Source of the DNA: an uncultured Methanobrevibacter sp. | GTDB taxonomy: Archaea > Methanobacteriota > Methanobacteria > Methanobacteriales > Methanobacteriaceae | Length of the DNA stretch: 64,000 bases | NCBI RefSeq assembly: GCF_902764455.1 | Contig: NZ_CACWVY010000015.1 | Location: 20,504-84,503, forward strand | Direction of reading: 5' to 3' | Shown here: piece after piece, positions 1-8,360 of the stretch | Position numbering within the stretch: position 1 is the stretch's first letter | Layout: every line of letters starts with the position of its first letter | The notes under the pieces: model-generated | What the model was told of the DNA's origin: nothing | What the model saw: only the letters and a program-made list of their open reading frames with translations | The model's database searches: none | Program-made: the position numbers and the translations under genes

Positions 1-165
1 CAAATCGTCTAAACTATCATCCCAGTCCTCATCATCCAAATCATCAAAACCAACATCCAAATCGTCTAAACTATCATCCCAGTCCTCATCATCCAAATCG
101 TCTAAACTATCATCCCAGTCCTCATCATCCAAATCGTCTAAACTATCATCCCAACCATCCTCAGA
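1..165 (-). repeat. 36-bp tandem repeats within coding sequence
   Basis: Units of 36 bp at 1-36, 58-93 and 94-129 are identical, and a fourth from 130 diverges after about 23 bp. A 21-bp insertion (37-57) separates the first two units. Each unit encodes 12 residues (DDEDWDDSLDDL), and both 36 and 21 keep frame. Identity at the DNA level points to recent expansion or homogenisation. Confidence 0.9.
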
Positions 166-312
166 ATCATCATCCAAATTGCCAATACTTATCATGCCAT
201 CATTTATTGCGTCGTTTCCATCTGCTATTATATTTTCATGCGCACTTGCTGCTGAAATTGACAACACCAAGATAAACAATGAAAATATAATCATCTTAGT
301 TTTAGAATTCAT
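1..312 (-). CDS. Secreted Asp-rich repeat protein, 3' end outside window
   Basis: The ATG is at 310-312 and the reading frame stays open to the window edge (104 codons seen). Residues 1-24 form a Sec signal peptide: Lys at the N terminus, then MIIFSLFILVLSISAASA, with likely cleavage after ASA. The mature part becomes strongly acidic and is made of 12-residue units of the type DDEDWDDSLDDL. This is the kind of surface or cell-wall associated low-complexity protein common in Methanobrevibacter. I do not recognise a family. The acidic Asp/Trp units could bind cations, but that is only inference. The signal peptide resembles that of the next gene (551-1999), so the two may be related in export and setting. 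Confidence 0.75.
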   Translation of the reverse strand, partial: MNSKTKMIIFSLFILVLSISAASAHENIIADGNDAINDGMISIGNLDDDSEDGWDDSLDDLDDEDWDDSLDDLDDEDWDDSLDDLDVGFDDLDDEDWDDSLDDL

Positions 313-534
313 TTATTCACCTCGATTTTAATTTTTATTCCTAATTCTCTTTAAAAACTAGAAATAATGTTTTTAGCTTTAAATGAAATATTTTAAATAT
401 TAAACTGCCATTTTTTAGCACAGTTATTTTTATAAAAAAATAATAGGATTCAAGCTAAAAAAATTATTTCTAATATTTAAAATTAAGAAAAAATATTTTT
501 CATTAATTTAAATATTTTATAAAAATAGTGGGAA

Positions 535-560
535 AATCCCTAAAATTTTTTTAAGGGATT
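535..560 (-). terminator. Hairpin at the end of the 551-1999 gene
   Basis: AATCCCT (535-541) pairs with AGGGATT (554-560), and A/T pairs extend the stem. The stop codon of the 551-1999 gene lies inside the stem. On the minus strand it is followed by T-rich sequence (CTATTTTTATA). The whole 313-550 spacer is AT-rich and must also hold the promoter of the leftmost gene. Confidence 0.45.
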
Positions 561-1999
561 GTGATTTCAATTACTCCAAATAATGCAAAAATAGAAGTAT
601 TTTCTACAATAAAAGGAGAATTGACATTACATTTTTTAAAGAGAACATAATCGTGGTTATCTTCTTGTTCAGCACTGGCAATGGTGTCAAATTCACTAAC
701 TTTTGGAATATTATCAAAACTATTAAACTGTTTAGTGAAACTGGTGTTAGTACATTCACATCCAATCATATGATAAAAAGTATGTTGAATATCTTGTGAT
801 ATATTGCTTGATAAACAAGTGGTCTGTTGGCTAAATTTAAAACTTTGTATTTCTGCAGTTTTATCAGAATTGTCATATGCATCACGCCAACAAGCCACAT
901 CATAAGATGAGTGTAAATCAGATTCCCGATTATATGAATTAATACAAACATCATGTATTGAATTTAAATCAGATCCCAGATTATATGAATTAATACAAAC
1001 ATCACGTATTAAATTTAAATCAAATGTTTGATTAATTAACTCTATATTGTCCTGAATAATCAGAATATCCGAAATATTACTGTCAGATTTCATAAATAAT
1101 TCCATTTCATCATTCAAATCATATAAATTTATTATCAAATCTATATCTTGATAAAAACCGTAATCTGAATAATTAGAATAATATTTATCGTTTCTCAACA
1201 TTGGATTATAATTGGATGATGGAATATTAGTCATTACCTCATGAGTGGATGGCGAGTTCATGATTTTATCAAAAATATCAAGAAATGCATCTACATCAAT
1301 TAAATTCACTACAGAGAACTCAACATATTTCGCCCCAGCATCCATAAAATTAATCAGACCATATTTCAAATAATTGATTGTTATAGAATCAAAAACAGGG
1401 ATGTTGCTATTAAAAACCTCTCCAATTTTATTTTCTTCAATTAAGTTTTTTAATGAATCCCAATTTAAATAATCAGAATATTCACTGAAACTGGAGTATG
1501 TTTGTGCAAAAAAATCTTCGGCATAAATATTATCATTTAATGCTTCAATATCCCCATCATCAGAGGATTGAAAATTAGAAAGCATTCCATCAATACCATA
1601 TTCATTATCCCTAACATCTGCACCATCACCCCTTGAATAAGGAGAATATAAAGATGATTTGTGAACAGCAATATTCTTATTTGAATAAGCACCAGCATGA
1701 GCTGCACCATTAAACCCATAGTCCATAGAGGCATCATAACCATCCGATGATCCAGGATAAATATCCAGTTTAATACCACCTTCTGAGATATTTTCATCAT
1801 CATCAATGACATTATCATCAGGGACAGGATTCTCGCTAATACTATTTTCATTATAACCTTGATTAGAACCTAACTCAATGTAATCTGAATTCGAATTGGT
1901 TCCATCATCAACAGTTATATTTTCTTCTGCACTAACAGCAGACATTAGCATGAATATTATTATTAATGAAAATATAATAATTTCTTTTCTAAATTTCAT
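551..1999 (-). CDS. Secreted protein of unknown function
   Basis: This 482-residue protein has a clear signal peptide (MKFRKEIIIFSLIIIFMLMSAVSA, then EEN), so it is exported. The mature protein is rich in Asn, Asp, Ser and Tyr and shows no family motif I recognise. A 17-residue unit containing DVCINSYN occurs twice, about residues 330-365, followed by a partial third (SSYDVACW). Further Cys residues cluster toward the C terminus (CLSS, GCEC, KKC), so disulfides or metal binding are possible. There is no Ig-like domain, GGAI repeat or C-terminal anchor like those of the adhesins elsewhere in the window. It faces the 2267 gene across a 267-bp divergent region. No clear Shine-Dalgarno sequence precedes its ATG. 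Confidence 0.7.
   Translation of the reverse strand: MKFRKEIIIFSLIIIFMLMSAVSAEENITVDDGTNSNSDYIELGSNQGYNENSISENPVPDDNVIDDDENISEGGIKLDIYPGSSDGYDASMDYGFNGAAHAGAYSNKNIAVHKSSLYSPYSRGDGADVRDNEYGIDGMLSNFQSSDDGDIEALNDNIYAEDFFAQTYSSFSEYSDYLNWDSLKNLIEENKIGEVFNSNIPVFDSITINYLKYGLINFMDAGAKYVEFSVVNLIDVDAFLDIFDKIMNSPSTHEVMTNIPSSNYNPMLRNDKYYSNYSDYGFYQDIDLIINLYDLNDEMELFMKSDSNISDILIIQDNIELINQTFDLNLIRDVCINSYNLGSDLNSIHDVCINSYNRESDLHSSYDVACWRDAYDNSDKTAEIQSFKFSQQTTCLSSNISQDIQHTFYHMIGCECTNTSFTKQFNSFDNIPKVSEFDTIASAEQEDNHDYVLFKKCNVNSPFIVENTSIFALFGVIEITIP
911..1012 (-). repeat. Two-copy 51-bp in-frame repeat
   Basis: A 22-bp core (TATATGAATTAATACAAACA plus TC) recurs exactly 51 bp apart, at 931 and 982, with flanking similarity over the whole unit. 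It encodes the repeated 17-residue segment with DVCINSYN in the secreted protein. Confidence 0.8.
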
Positions 2000-2266
2000 A
2001 TTCGCAACACATTGACAAATTTTATCGACTAAAATATAAATAATTTTTGTTTTGTTATTTTACCAGTTAGTTCTTAAAAATTGTGTTTCTATTATATTAA
2101 CATTTGATTTTAAATAAATGTTAAAAAAAAAGTTATCCATTACAAATTCATAATACCTAAACTTAATTTGAAGAGATAACATCCATATAATGAACTAAAC
2201 AAACACGCCAACATTAGTAAAATTTTAATTAATTAAAATTAAAAATTAAAACTAGGAGTAAAAATT

Positions 2267-3340
2267 ATGAAGCAAGTAAGAACAAGAGATTTTATCTACA
2301 CAAGCGATGATTTGTATTTCGCATCAACAAATTACATTCACCCTGAAAACAGAGTAATTTCCTTTTTAAGATATGTACCTGATCCTGAAGGAGACCGTGA
2401 AAAAGACGGCAAACGTTATAGAAAAGTAGGGTCTGAAGAGGCATACTCATATTTACGTGAAAACTATCCTGATTATCTGTATTTTTCAGAAGTCACCAAT
2501 GTTGAAATGATGGGAGTTCCATTGGAAAAAGTTGAAAAAATAATAAAGCCTGAAGAAAGGCTTTTAGGCCTCAAAAAGACTTTTGATGAAGGAGGAGAAG
2601 TTAAAAATCCAGAATTGATTGCAAAATTAATGGATGTTGCTGACTTTTTCCATTTCACAGCAGACATTCCATATGACCATTTAGGAATTTCAGGTTCAAT
2701 ACTGCCCGGCCTTCAAAAAAGTGATGTAAGTGACCTGGACTTTGTGGTTTATGGTCTTGACAATCACAGAAGAGCAATTGCCGCTTTTAAAGAACACCGT
2801 GGAAAAGAAGTCTACATCGAAGAAGTTGACAAGCACATTACAGTTGAAGGAATCACCAACGATTACTGGGATTTCGTATATGATAAAAGAATGTTTGACG
2901 AAAGCCTTACAAAAGAAGAGTTCAGATGGTATGAAAACAGAAAAGCAAACAGAGGAACAATCAACGGAACATTATTCGATATTTTAGCAACCAAAGATTA
3001 CGATGAAATTGAAGGAAGCTGGGGAGATACAGTTTATGAGCCTCAGGGAATTGCAAAAATCGAATGTGATATCGTAAGTGCACTTGGAGCATTCGACAAT
3101 CCATCATTATACACAATTGAAAATGTAGAAGTTCTTGACGGCGTTGATTTCCCATTGACTGAAGTTGTTTCATTTACACACACCTATGCAGGAGAGGTTG
3201 TTGACGGAGAGCATGTGGTTGCAAAAGGCAAAGTGGAAAAAGTCATTGTAAATGGTGAGTTTTCACATTACCGCATTGTTGTCGGAACTACCCGTGAAGC
3301 AATTGATGAGTATCTAAAGCTTAAGGAAAGCCCAGCTTAG
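2267..3340 (+). CDS. Nucleotidyltransferase-fold protein
   Basis: 357 residues, with a good SD (aggag about 10 bases before the ATG). Near residues 140-165 the stretch GSILPGLQKSDVSDLDFVVY matches the GS-x-SD-x-D motif of the DNA polymerase beta-like nucleotidyltransferases, with the paired metal-binding Asp residues present. The protein is hydrophilic and cytosolic. The C-terminal 90 residues (from about IAKIECDIVSALG) look like a beta-rich accessory domain. Such proteins are annotated in methanogens only as predicted nucleotidyltransferases, and the substrate is unknown. No partner gene is adjacent, so it is probably monocistronic. Confidence 0.75.
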   Translation: MKQVRTRDFIYTSDDLYFASTNYIHPENRVISFLRYVPDPEGDREKDGKRYRKVGSEEAYSYLRENYPDYLYFSEVTNVEMMGVPLEKVEKIIKPEERLLGLKKTFDEGGEVKNPELIAKLMDVADFFHFTADIPYDHLGISGSILPGLQKSDVSDLDFVVYGLDNHRRAIAAFKEHRGKEVYIEEVDKHITVEGITNDYWDFVYDKRMFDESLTKEEFRWYENRKANRGTINGTLFDILATKDYDEIEGSWGDTVYEPQGIAKIECDIVSALGAFDNPSLYTIENVEVLDGVDFPLTEVVSFTHTYAGEVVDGEHVVAKGKVEKVIVNGEFSHYRIVVGTTREAIDEYLKLKESPA

Positions 3341-3908
3341 ATAATATTTCAAGGTTTATAATTCTTTAAACCAAAAACCCAAAGCGGATTTGAAAAAAGA
3401 TTGATGTTAATGTAAACACCCACTACAGAATAACAATTCAAAAGAAAACAAAAAATAGAATTTTCAAAAATAAAATCAATTAATGTCTATATTGTGAGTT
3501 TTACCCCACAATACATCCCATTAGACATTAAAACCATACAATTAATTTTTTTGAGGTTTTCTCCTAAGAGATAACACTCTTGTTTAATTATATTATTGAA
3601 GGAAATATATAAATATAATTATTTTAGAGTCGTAATTGACCAGTGTTTTCCAAGCAAAAAGGCCTCAGCGATAATTAAGTTAACAAAAAATTATAGTCAA
3701 ATTTTTTTAAACAAACACTAAAAATTTATGACTCCAATTATTAACTTTTCACTATTTTTACAATGAATATTATTTATTTAAAAAAATAACAAATACAAAC
3801 TCCATTCAAATTGTTTTAATAAAAAATAACACGAGATAATTAAATTTAATACAATAATATATAAACTTTAAACACCTAAAATAATAGTATTAAATTTAAT
3901 GTGATTAT
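3341..3908. other. 568-bp intergenic region with nested inverted repeat and promoter
   Basis: No protein gene is visible. At 3480-3531 there is a nested inverted repeat: outer arms TTAATGTCTA (3480-3489) and TAGACATTAA (3522-3531), inner arms ATTGTG (3491-3496) and CACAAT (3507-3512). A TATA-like ATATATAAATA lies near 3605. A better one, ATATATAAAC at 3857-3866, sits about 45 bases upstream of the symporter ATG and is its likely promoter. The rest is AT-rich without a signal I can name. Confidence 0.55.
3857..3866 (+). promoter_or_regulatory. TATA box of symporter gene
   Basis: ATATATAAAC fits the methanogen TATA consensus. A start site about 26 bases downstream would give a leader of roughly 20 nt that contains the weak SD gtgat ahead of the ATG at 3909. 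Confidence 0.45.
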
Positions 3909-5387
3909 ATGACAGAACAGAAAAAATCTGAATGGAATAGTAATCTTGCATTTATGATGGCAATGATTAGTTCTGCTGTCGGTCTTGGAAACATTTGGCG
4001 TTTCCCAAATGTTTTATATTCTAACGGTGGAGGCTCATTTATGATTCCCTACATCATTTCACTATTTCTTTTAGGAATTTCATTTGTTTTAGTGGAATAT
4101 GCAGTCGGATTCAAGTTCAAAAGGTCAATTGCAAGAATATTATATTCAATTAATGAAAAATTAGAACCGGTAGCATGGTTTATACTGATTGTTGTATTTT
4201 TAATTACGACATATTATGTTTGTGTTGTTGGATGGGACCTAATTTATATATTCCTGAGTTTTACAAAAGCATGGGGATCAAATCCCGATTTATATTTTAC
4301 TAATACAGTATTACAATCTACAGAATCAGTGTCTGGATTGTTTACAATTGTACCTGTTGTTCTCGCTTCAGTATTTGCTATTTGGTTTATAGCATGGTTT
4401 ATTATCAAAAGGGATTTAAATGAGGGAATCGGTAATGTAAGTAAAATTTTATTACCTATACTTTGCGGAATTGTTGTAATTATTGTTGCATTCTCATTAA
4501 CATTGCCAGGTGCATCAGCAGGATATACACAAATTTTCACACCCGATTGGTCGGCATTGGGCAATTTTGAAGTGTGGTTAGCAGCATTTGGACAAATTGT
4601 ATTTTCCCTAAGTTTAGGAATGGCAATTGCAATGACCTATGCAAGTTATCTGCCAGAGGGTTCAAAATTAGTAGATAACGCAATAATTGTGGCATTTTCA
4701 AACTCCGGTTTTGAAGTGTTTAACTCAATTGGAATTTTTTCCATTTTAGGATTCATGACAGTGACAAGCGGGATTCCATTTAATGAACTTGTAACATCAG
4801 GAACAGGACTTGCATTTGTAGTATTCCCACAGGTGTTCAATACAATGGGACCTGCAGCATATGTAATTGGACCATTGTTCTTTTTATGCATCTTATTTGC
4901 AGGAATCACATCCGTTATTGCACTTCTTGAGGGAGTATGTTATTCAATTTCTGAAAAATTCCTTATCGAACGTAAAAAGACTGCAACAGTAGTTTGCATT
5001 GTTGGATTTTGTATTTCAATCCTCTTTACAACAGGTATTGGAAGTACACTTTTAGGAATTTTCGATGCATTTTTAAATAACTTCGCATTATTATTTGCAG
5101 TGCTTCTTGAGTGTATAGTCTTCGGTTGGATTTACAAATTTGATGATTTAATTGAAACCTTAAATAACCATTCAACAATTAAAGTTGGAAAAACTTGGAA
5201 AATAGTCATCAAATACATTTTACCGATTTGTATACTGGGCCTTTGGATACAAGGAGTAATTTCAACAATTTCTGAACCAAATGACCTAAGTTCAATCGTG
5301 ATGTTAATATTAACTATAGTAGTGATAGTAATCCCATGTATTGTTGCATTCTTGCCTGCACGAAATAAAGATTACTACAACGTATAA
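3909..5387 (+). CDS. Sodium-dependent (NSS/SNF family) transporter
   Basis: 492 residues with about 12 hydrophobic segments, typical of prokaryotic neurotransmitter:sodium symporters. The N-terminal signature is clear: SSAVGLGNIWRFPN followed by NGGGSFMIPY, which forms TM1 and the Na+/substrate site in LeuT-type proteins. It should import an amino acid or related organic solute with Na+ at the cytoplasmic membrane; the substrate cannot be read from sequence. It stands alone, with its own TATA box and a strong hairpin terminator just downstream. Confidence 0.9.
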   Translation: MTEQKKSEWNSNLAFMMAMISSAVGLGNIWRFPNVLYSNGGGSFMIPYIISLFLLGISFVLVEYAVGFKFKRSIARILYSINEKLEPVAWFILIVVFLITTYYVCVVGWDLIYIFLSFTKAWGSNPDLYFTNTVLQSTESVSGLFTIVPVVLASVFAIWFIAWFIIKRDLNEGIGNVSKILLPILCGIVVIIVAFSLTLPGASAGYTQIFTPDWSALGNFEVWLAAFGQIVFSLSLGMAIAMTYASYLPEGSKLVDNAIIVAFSNSGFEVFNSIGIFSILGFMTVTSGIPFNELVTSGTGLAFVVFPQVFNTMGPAAYVIGPLFFLCILFAGITSVIALLEGVCYSISEKFLIERKKTATVVCIVGFCISILFTTGIGSTLLGIFDAFLNNFALLFAVLLECIVFGWIYKFDDLIETLNNHSTIKVGKTWKIVIKYILPICILGLWIQGVISTISEPNDLSSIVMLILTIVVIVIPCIVAFLPARNKDYYNV

Positions 5388-5398
5388 AATTGACTTAA

Positions 5399-5438
5399 AA
5401 TAGCTATATTTATAGCTATTAACTTTTTTTATTTTATT
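5399..5438 (+). terminator. Hairpin plus T-tract after symporter gene
   Basis: Perfect 10-bp arms AATAGCTATA (5399-5408) and TATAGCTATT (5411-5420) are followed by a T-rich run (CTTTTTTTATTTTATTT). This fits termination 12 bases after the stop codon. Confidence 0.7.
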
Positions 5439-5522
5439 TAAGATAATTTAAGGCATTTATAACTTCTTATTTTATATATCATTAGAATCTAACTAATATT
5501 ACGTAATTTAAGAGGTTAAAAC

Positions 5523-6317
5523 ATGATGAATATTTCTTCAATAAAAACACACATGTACTGTCCGATGAAACTCTACATTCAAAAGCATGTAGATATTCAG
5601 GAAAATGAAGATTACCAACTTGCAATCGAAATTAAAAAGCTTAAAATCGACATTCAAGACTTGATTCAGAAAAATATGAGAAAAATAAGAAAAGAAATGA
5701 ATATATCTGAAATTGAACAGATTTTATCTGAAAATATTGATTCATACATCAAAAGCACCGCTGATGCAATTATGTCAATGGATTTAGGGCTTGAATCATC
5801 GAAAATCAACCAAATTATTGACGACACCTATTTCAACATTAAAATTACAGCTCTAAAAATAAAGCAGTCCATGATAATTTTCAACAAACACGCATTTGCA
5901 ATAATCGACATGTTTTTTCCAAACTGCATGTATTCATATCTTCTAAAAGACCCCCAACTTGAATTAATAGGAATGTGCGACAAGATAGAAATAAGCGACG
6001 GCAAATATTATCCAGTTATCATCAAAAACTCAAATCCTCCCCTGAAAGGCGTCTGGGATCAGGATGCAATCGAACTTGTTGCCTGCGCAATACTTATAGA
6101 AGAAGAGTTTGAAACCGACGTCTATGTAGGTTTTGTCGATTATGACAAAATCGGAGAAAGACGCCCTGTTGTGATGGACGTTAATCTTAGAAAAGGACTA
6201 TTTGATGTGATGAGAGAAGTTAAAGAAATTACTGACAATAAAAAACTCCCCACTGTTAAAAGAAATCCCCGAAAATGTGATACCTGTGAATATATAGACA
6301 TCTGCATCAAGGAGTGA
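5523..6317 (+). CDS. Cas4/Dna2-like PD-(D/E)XK family protein
   Basis: 264 residues, SD agaggt 6 bases before the ATG (a second ATG follows at once). The four-Cys iron-sulfur pattern of Cas4-like nucleases is present: C13 in MYCPMKLY near the N terminus, then C252, C255 and C261 in CDTCEYIDIC at the end. The middle holds GMCDKIEISDGKYYPVIIK (about 150-168), which aligns with the D...ExK nuclease core, and WDQDAIELVACAILIE, which resembles the QxxxY helix. The acidic residue expected two before K168 is Ile166, so catalysis is doubtful. No CRISPR array or other cas gene lies in the window, so it is a stand-alone Cas4-like protein. DNA binding or repair is possible but unproven. Confidence 0.75.
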   Translation: MMNISSIKTHMYCPMKLYIQKHVDIQENEDYQLAIEIKKLKIDIQDLIQKNMRKIRKEMNISEIEQILSENIDSYIKSTADAIMSMDLGLESSKINQIIDDTYFNIKITALKIKQSMIIFNKHAFAIIDMFFPNCMYSYLLKDPQLELIGMCDKIEISDGKYYPVIIKNSNPPLKGVWDQDAIELVACAILIEEEFETDVYVGFVDYDKIGERRPVVMDVNLRKGLFDVMREVKEITDNKKLPTVKRNPRKCDTCEYIDICIKE

Positions 6318-6324
6318 ATAGCTT

Positions 6325-6378
6325 AAATCAAAAAAGTAATGAAAAAAAGTAAAGCAAATAAGGATAATTAATCCTTAT
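6325..6378 (-). terminator. Terminator of the ehb operon
   Basis: ATAAGGAT (6358-6365) and ATCCTTAT (6371-6378) form an 8-bp stem. Read on the minus strand it is followed by T-rich sequence down to about 6325 (CTTTACTTTTTTTCATT). It lies 54 bases past the ehbQ stop. Confidence 0.6.
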
Positions 6379-6388
6379 TTACCTTTAA

Positions 6389-6407
6389 GGAGTTAGAAAC
6401 TAACTCC
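6389..6407. other. Second hairpin between convergent genes
   Basis: GGAGTTAG (6389-6396) and CTAACTCC (6400-6407) are perfect 8-bp arms with loop AAA. It sits between the ehbQ stop and the ehb terminator hairpin, and could add to termination or protect the mRNA 3' end. Confidence 0.5.
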
Positions 6408-6431
6408 CCTATATGTCCATAAACATGAATT

Positions 6432-7091
6432 TTAAAATTTTATATTATCTCCAAGTCTTTTAATATCAAAAACGGCAGTATCTGCAATAGCCATTACCGC
6501 CAGAACACCGGCCTGAATAGGATCAGTTATAATCAAATCAGCATATCTGGTAACACTTCCAGGCATATTAAGAGATATTACAATTAAATTACTTTCTTTT
6601 TTAACTTTTTTAACGGCTTTAGTAATATCTCCACCCATAAGTGAACCTGCCAATACCAATGCACTTACACGAGGCAGTCTTGAAATAGCTTCAACAGCAT
6701 CTGCAATATTTTTCTCACCAACCAGAGGAATTGTATCAATACTTATACGCTCACCGCGTATGTTATGCCTGTCTGCTTCAGTAATAGCACCTTTAGCGAC
6801 TTGAGACACCTGCGCTCCGCCACCAACAATAATTATACGTTTTCCATAAATATCCAATTGAGAACCATGCAATTCGACAGATTTAACTTCAGATATATTC
6901 TTCAAATCCGATACCAATTCATCAATGTCAGTTACATGCTCAAGTTCCAAATTAATGGAACCTACATCATTTTTTTCAACAAAAAGATGAACATAACTGA
7001 TATTGGCACCATGACTAGTGATAACCTCAGTAATAACGTCCAATACACCTTTTTTCTCACAAGTTTTAATAGTTAATGTATAATCATTCAT
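6432..7091 (-). CDS. ehbQ: EhbQ, ACT-domain subunit of energy-converting hydrogenase B
   Basis: 219 residues. Residues 1-72 look like an ACT domain ([20 protein letters not shown], strand-helix-strand), and the rest is a conserved methanogen domain of unknown function with [18 protein letters not shown] near residue 90. Its start overlaps the end of ehbP by 8 bases. It is the 17th and last gene of the run, which matches the 17-gene ehb operon known from Methanothermobacter; that count is the main reason for the symbol. ACT domains commonly bind small ligands such as amino acids, so a regulatory role is plausible. No transmembrane segment. Confidence 0.7.
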   Translation of the reverse strand: MNDYTLTIKTCEKKGVLDVITEVITSHGANISYVHLFVEKNDVGSINLELEHVTDIDELVSDLKNISEVKSVELHGSQLDIYGKRIIIVGGGAQVSQVAKGAITEADRHNIRGERISIDTIPLVGEKNIADAVEAISRLPRVSALVLAGSLMGGDITKAVKKVKKESNLIVISLNMPGSVTRYADLIITDPIQAGVLAVMAIADTAVFDIKRLGDNIKF

Positions 7092-7347
7092 CTTTTGGCC
7101 TTACTTTATCAAGTTCTGCATGAGCTCTTTTCCACATGCTTAAGAAATTATCGTTTTTAGATACCGGAATTACATCAAGACCCAACTCTCTGTGTTCTTC
7201 AATCCATTCTTCATGAAAAACTGGTATTTCTATTTTAATAGGCTCGGAGGTTTTATTTACAATAATGAGATTTCTGTAAGGAAAATCCCATTCTACAATG
7301 TATCCTGCAAGACTTACCATATGATATGGTCTCATAACAAATTTCAA
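7084..7347 (-). CDS. ehbP: EhbP, small hydrophilic Ehb subunit
   Basis: 87 residues if translation starts at the TTG at 7345-7347, which has a strong SD (gaggtgat, 4 bases upstream). An upstream in-frame TTG at 7369-7371 has none and lies inside ehbO. The protein is soluble, with [20 protein letters not shown] at the N terminus and an acidic, helical C-terminal half. It overlaps ehbQ by 8 bases and follows the ehbO stop by 10. It is one of two hydrophilic subunits without relatives outside methanogens; the role is unknown. Confidence 0.75.
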   Translation of the reverse strand: MKFVMRPYHMVSLAGYIVEWDFPYRNLIIVNKTSEPIKIEIPVFHEEWIEEHRELGLDVIPVSKNDNFLSMWKRAHAELDKVRPKDE

Positions 7348-7357
7348 AATAATCACC

Positions 7358-8356
7358 TCATAATAATCCAAGTACTACAGATAGGATTCCGAGTAATGTT
7401 GTACCAATTATAGTTGGCAGCAATTGTCTGTTTGTAAATACCGGACTGAATGCTGAAAATATTCCCATCATAAATACAAATATTAAAGCTACAGCAATAT
7501 TTACCAAAATTCCCCATGAAAATACATTTGGAGGTATTCCGATAAACAATACTGAAAATACCGCACCAAGCACAAACATGAAAAATCCTCTTGTCAGATA
7601 GACAACAGCTCTGTATTTGGCAGCATATTCCATATATGGTCCTTCAATAACATCACATTTAGCTTTAATTATTGAAAATGGATATTCATTTAAAATAATC
7701 ATATAACCAATGAAAAACACGATTGCCGCAATTCCACCAGCTACAGTAAACAGGAATGGTCCGTGAGCATGCTGATATGCTACAATGTCGGGCAAGAATA
7801 TGCTTCTGGCAGCAGTGACAGGAGCAAATAAAGCTAAATACAGTGGGAAAGACCCGTAAGTAATCATCCTTAAAGATCTTCTTGCACTTATATCTTCAAT
7901 GAAAGACCTGTTTGCGTTATTGTGAACTGCACCTTTAATCTGATCTGGAAAAGGCATATTGACAGACATTACGGATTTGGATAAAGCCCCCATAAGCACA
8001 TAGCATATTTCTTCAACCTTTAAAAATCCGACAATAGCTACAAGACTTGCAAGTGCCGGAATTTTGTAAGCCTGAGGAGTGAGTGCAATTAGAATACACA
8101 GCACAACTATAAAACATACTATAGGCAATATCTTATATAATCCTGAAACAGGAGATGAAACTTTAACATTTTCCTTAAACATGAATTTTATTGGAGCCAT
8201 TATTCCAGGAGCAATTACAACCGGTCCGATTCTTTGCTGAATTCTTGCATGAATATATTTACGTTCGATTCCCGGAAGAAATGTTGAAATTATAAAACAG
8301 ACAAGTACAGTTGCAGCAACTGCAATAACTGATTGAACAATAGTATTTTCAAACAT
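7358..8356 (-). CDS. ehbO: EhbO, NuoH-like membrane subunit
   Basis: 332 residues with about eight hydrophobic segments. It resembles the NuoH/HycD/EchB subunit that docks the hydrogenase module onto the membrane: the loops GIERKYIHARIQQRIGPVVI (after TM1) and KAKCDVIEGPYMEYAAKYRA are the conserved cytoplasmic loops of that family. It sits directly after the large subunit (4-base gap) as in other group 4 hydrogenases. It should link hydrogenase electron transfer to ion movement. Confidence 0.9.
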   Translation of the reverse strand: MFENTIVQSVIAVAATVLVCFIISTFLPGIERKYIHARIQQRIGPVVIAPGIMAPIKFMFKENVKVSSPVSGLYKILPIVCFIVVLCILIALTPQAYKIPALASLVAIVGFLKVEEICYVLMGALSKSVMSVNMPFPDQIKGAVHNNANRSFIEDISARRSLRMITYGSFPLYLALFAPVTAARSIFLPDIVAYQHAHGPFLFTVAGGIAAIVFFIGYMIILNEYPFSIIKAKCDVIEGPYMEYAAKYRAVVYLTRGFFMFVLGAVFSVLFIGIPPNVFSWGILVNIAVALIFVFMMGIFSAFSPVFTNRQLLPTIIGTTLLGILSVVLGLL

Positions 8357-8360
8357 TTTT

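Noticed and set aside
1-165. CRISPR-like array of 36-bp units
   Set aside because: Units are head to tail without spacers, keep frame, and encode part of a secreted protein.
3600-3720. Box C/D or H/ACA RNA after the TATA-like element near 3605
   Set aside because: I found no C (RTGATGA) and D (CTGA) pair at usable spacing and no ANA/ACA hairpin unit.
5523-6317. CRISPR-Cas locus
   Set aside because: Only a Cas4-like protein is present; no array and no other cas gene was seen on either strand.
6765-7076. Plus-strand protein opposite ehbQ
   Set aside because: It is a mirror frame of ehbQ, without an SD or conserved features; other antisense frames across the window were set aside for the same reason.
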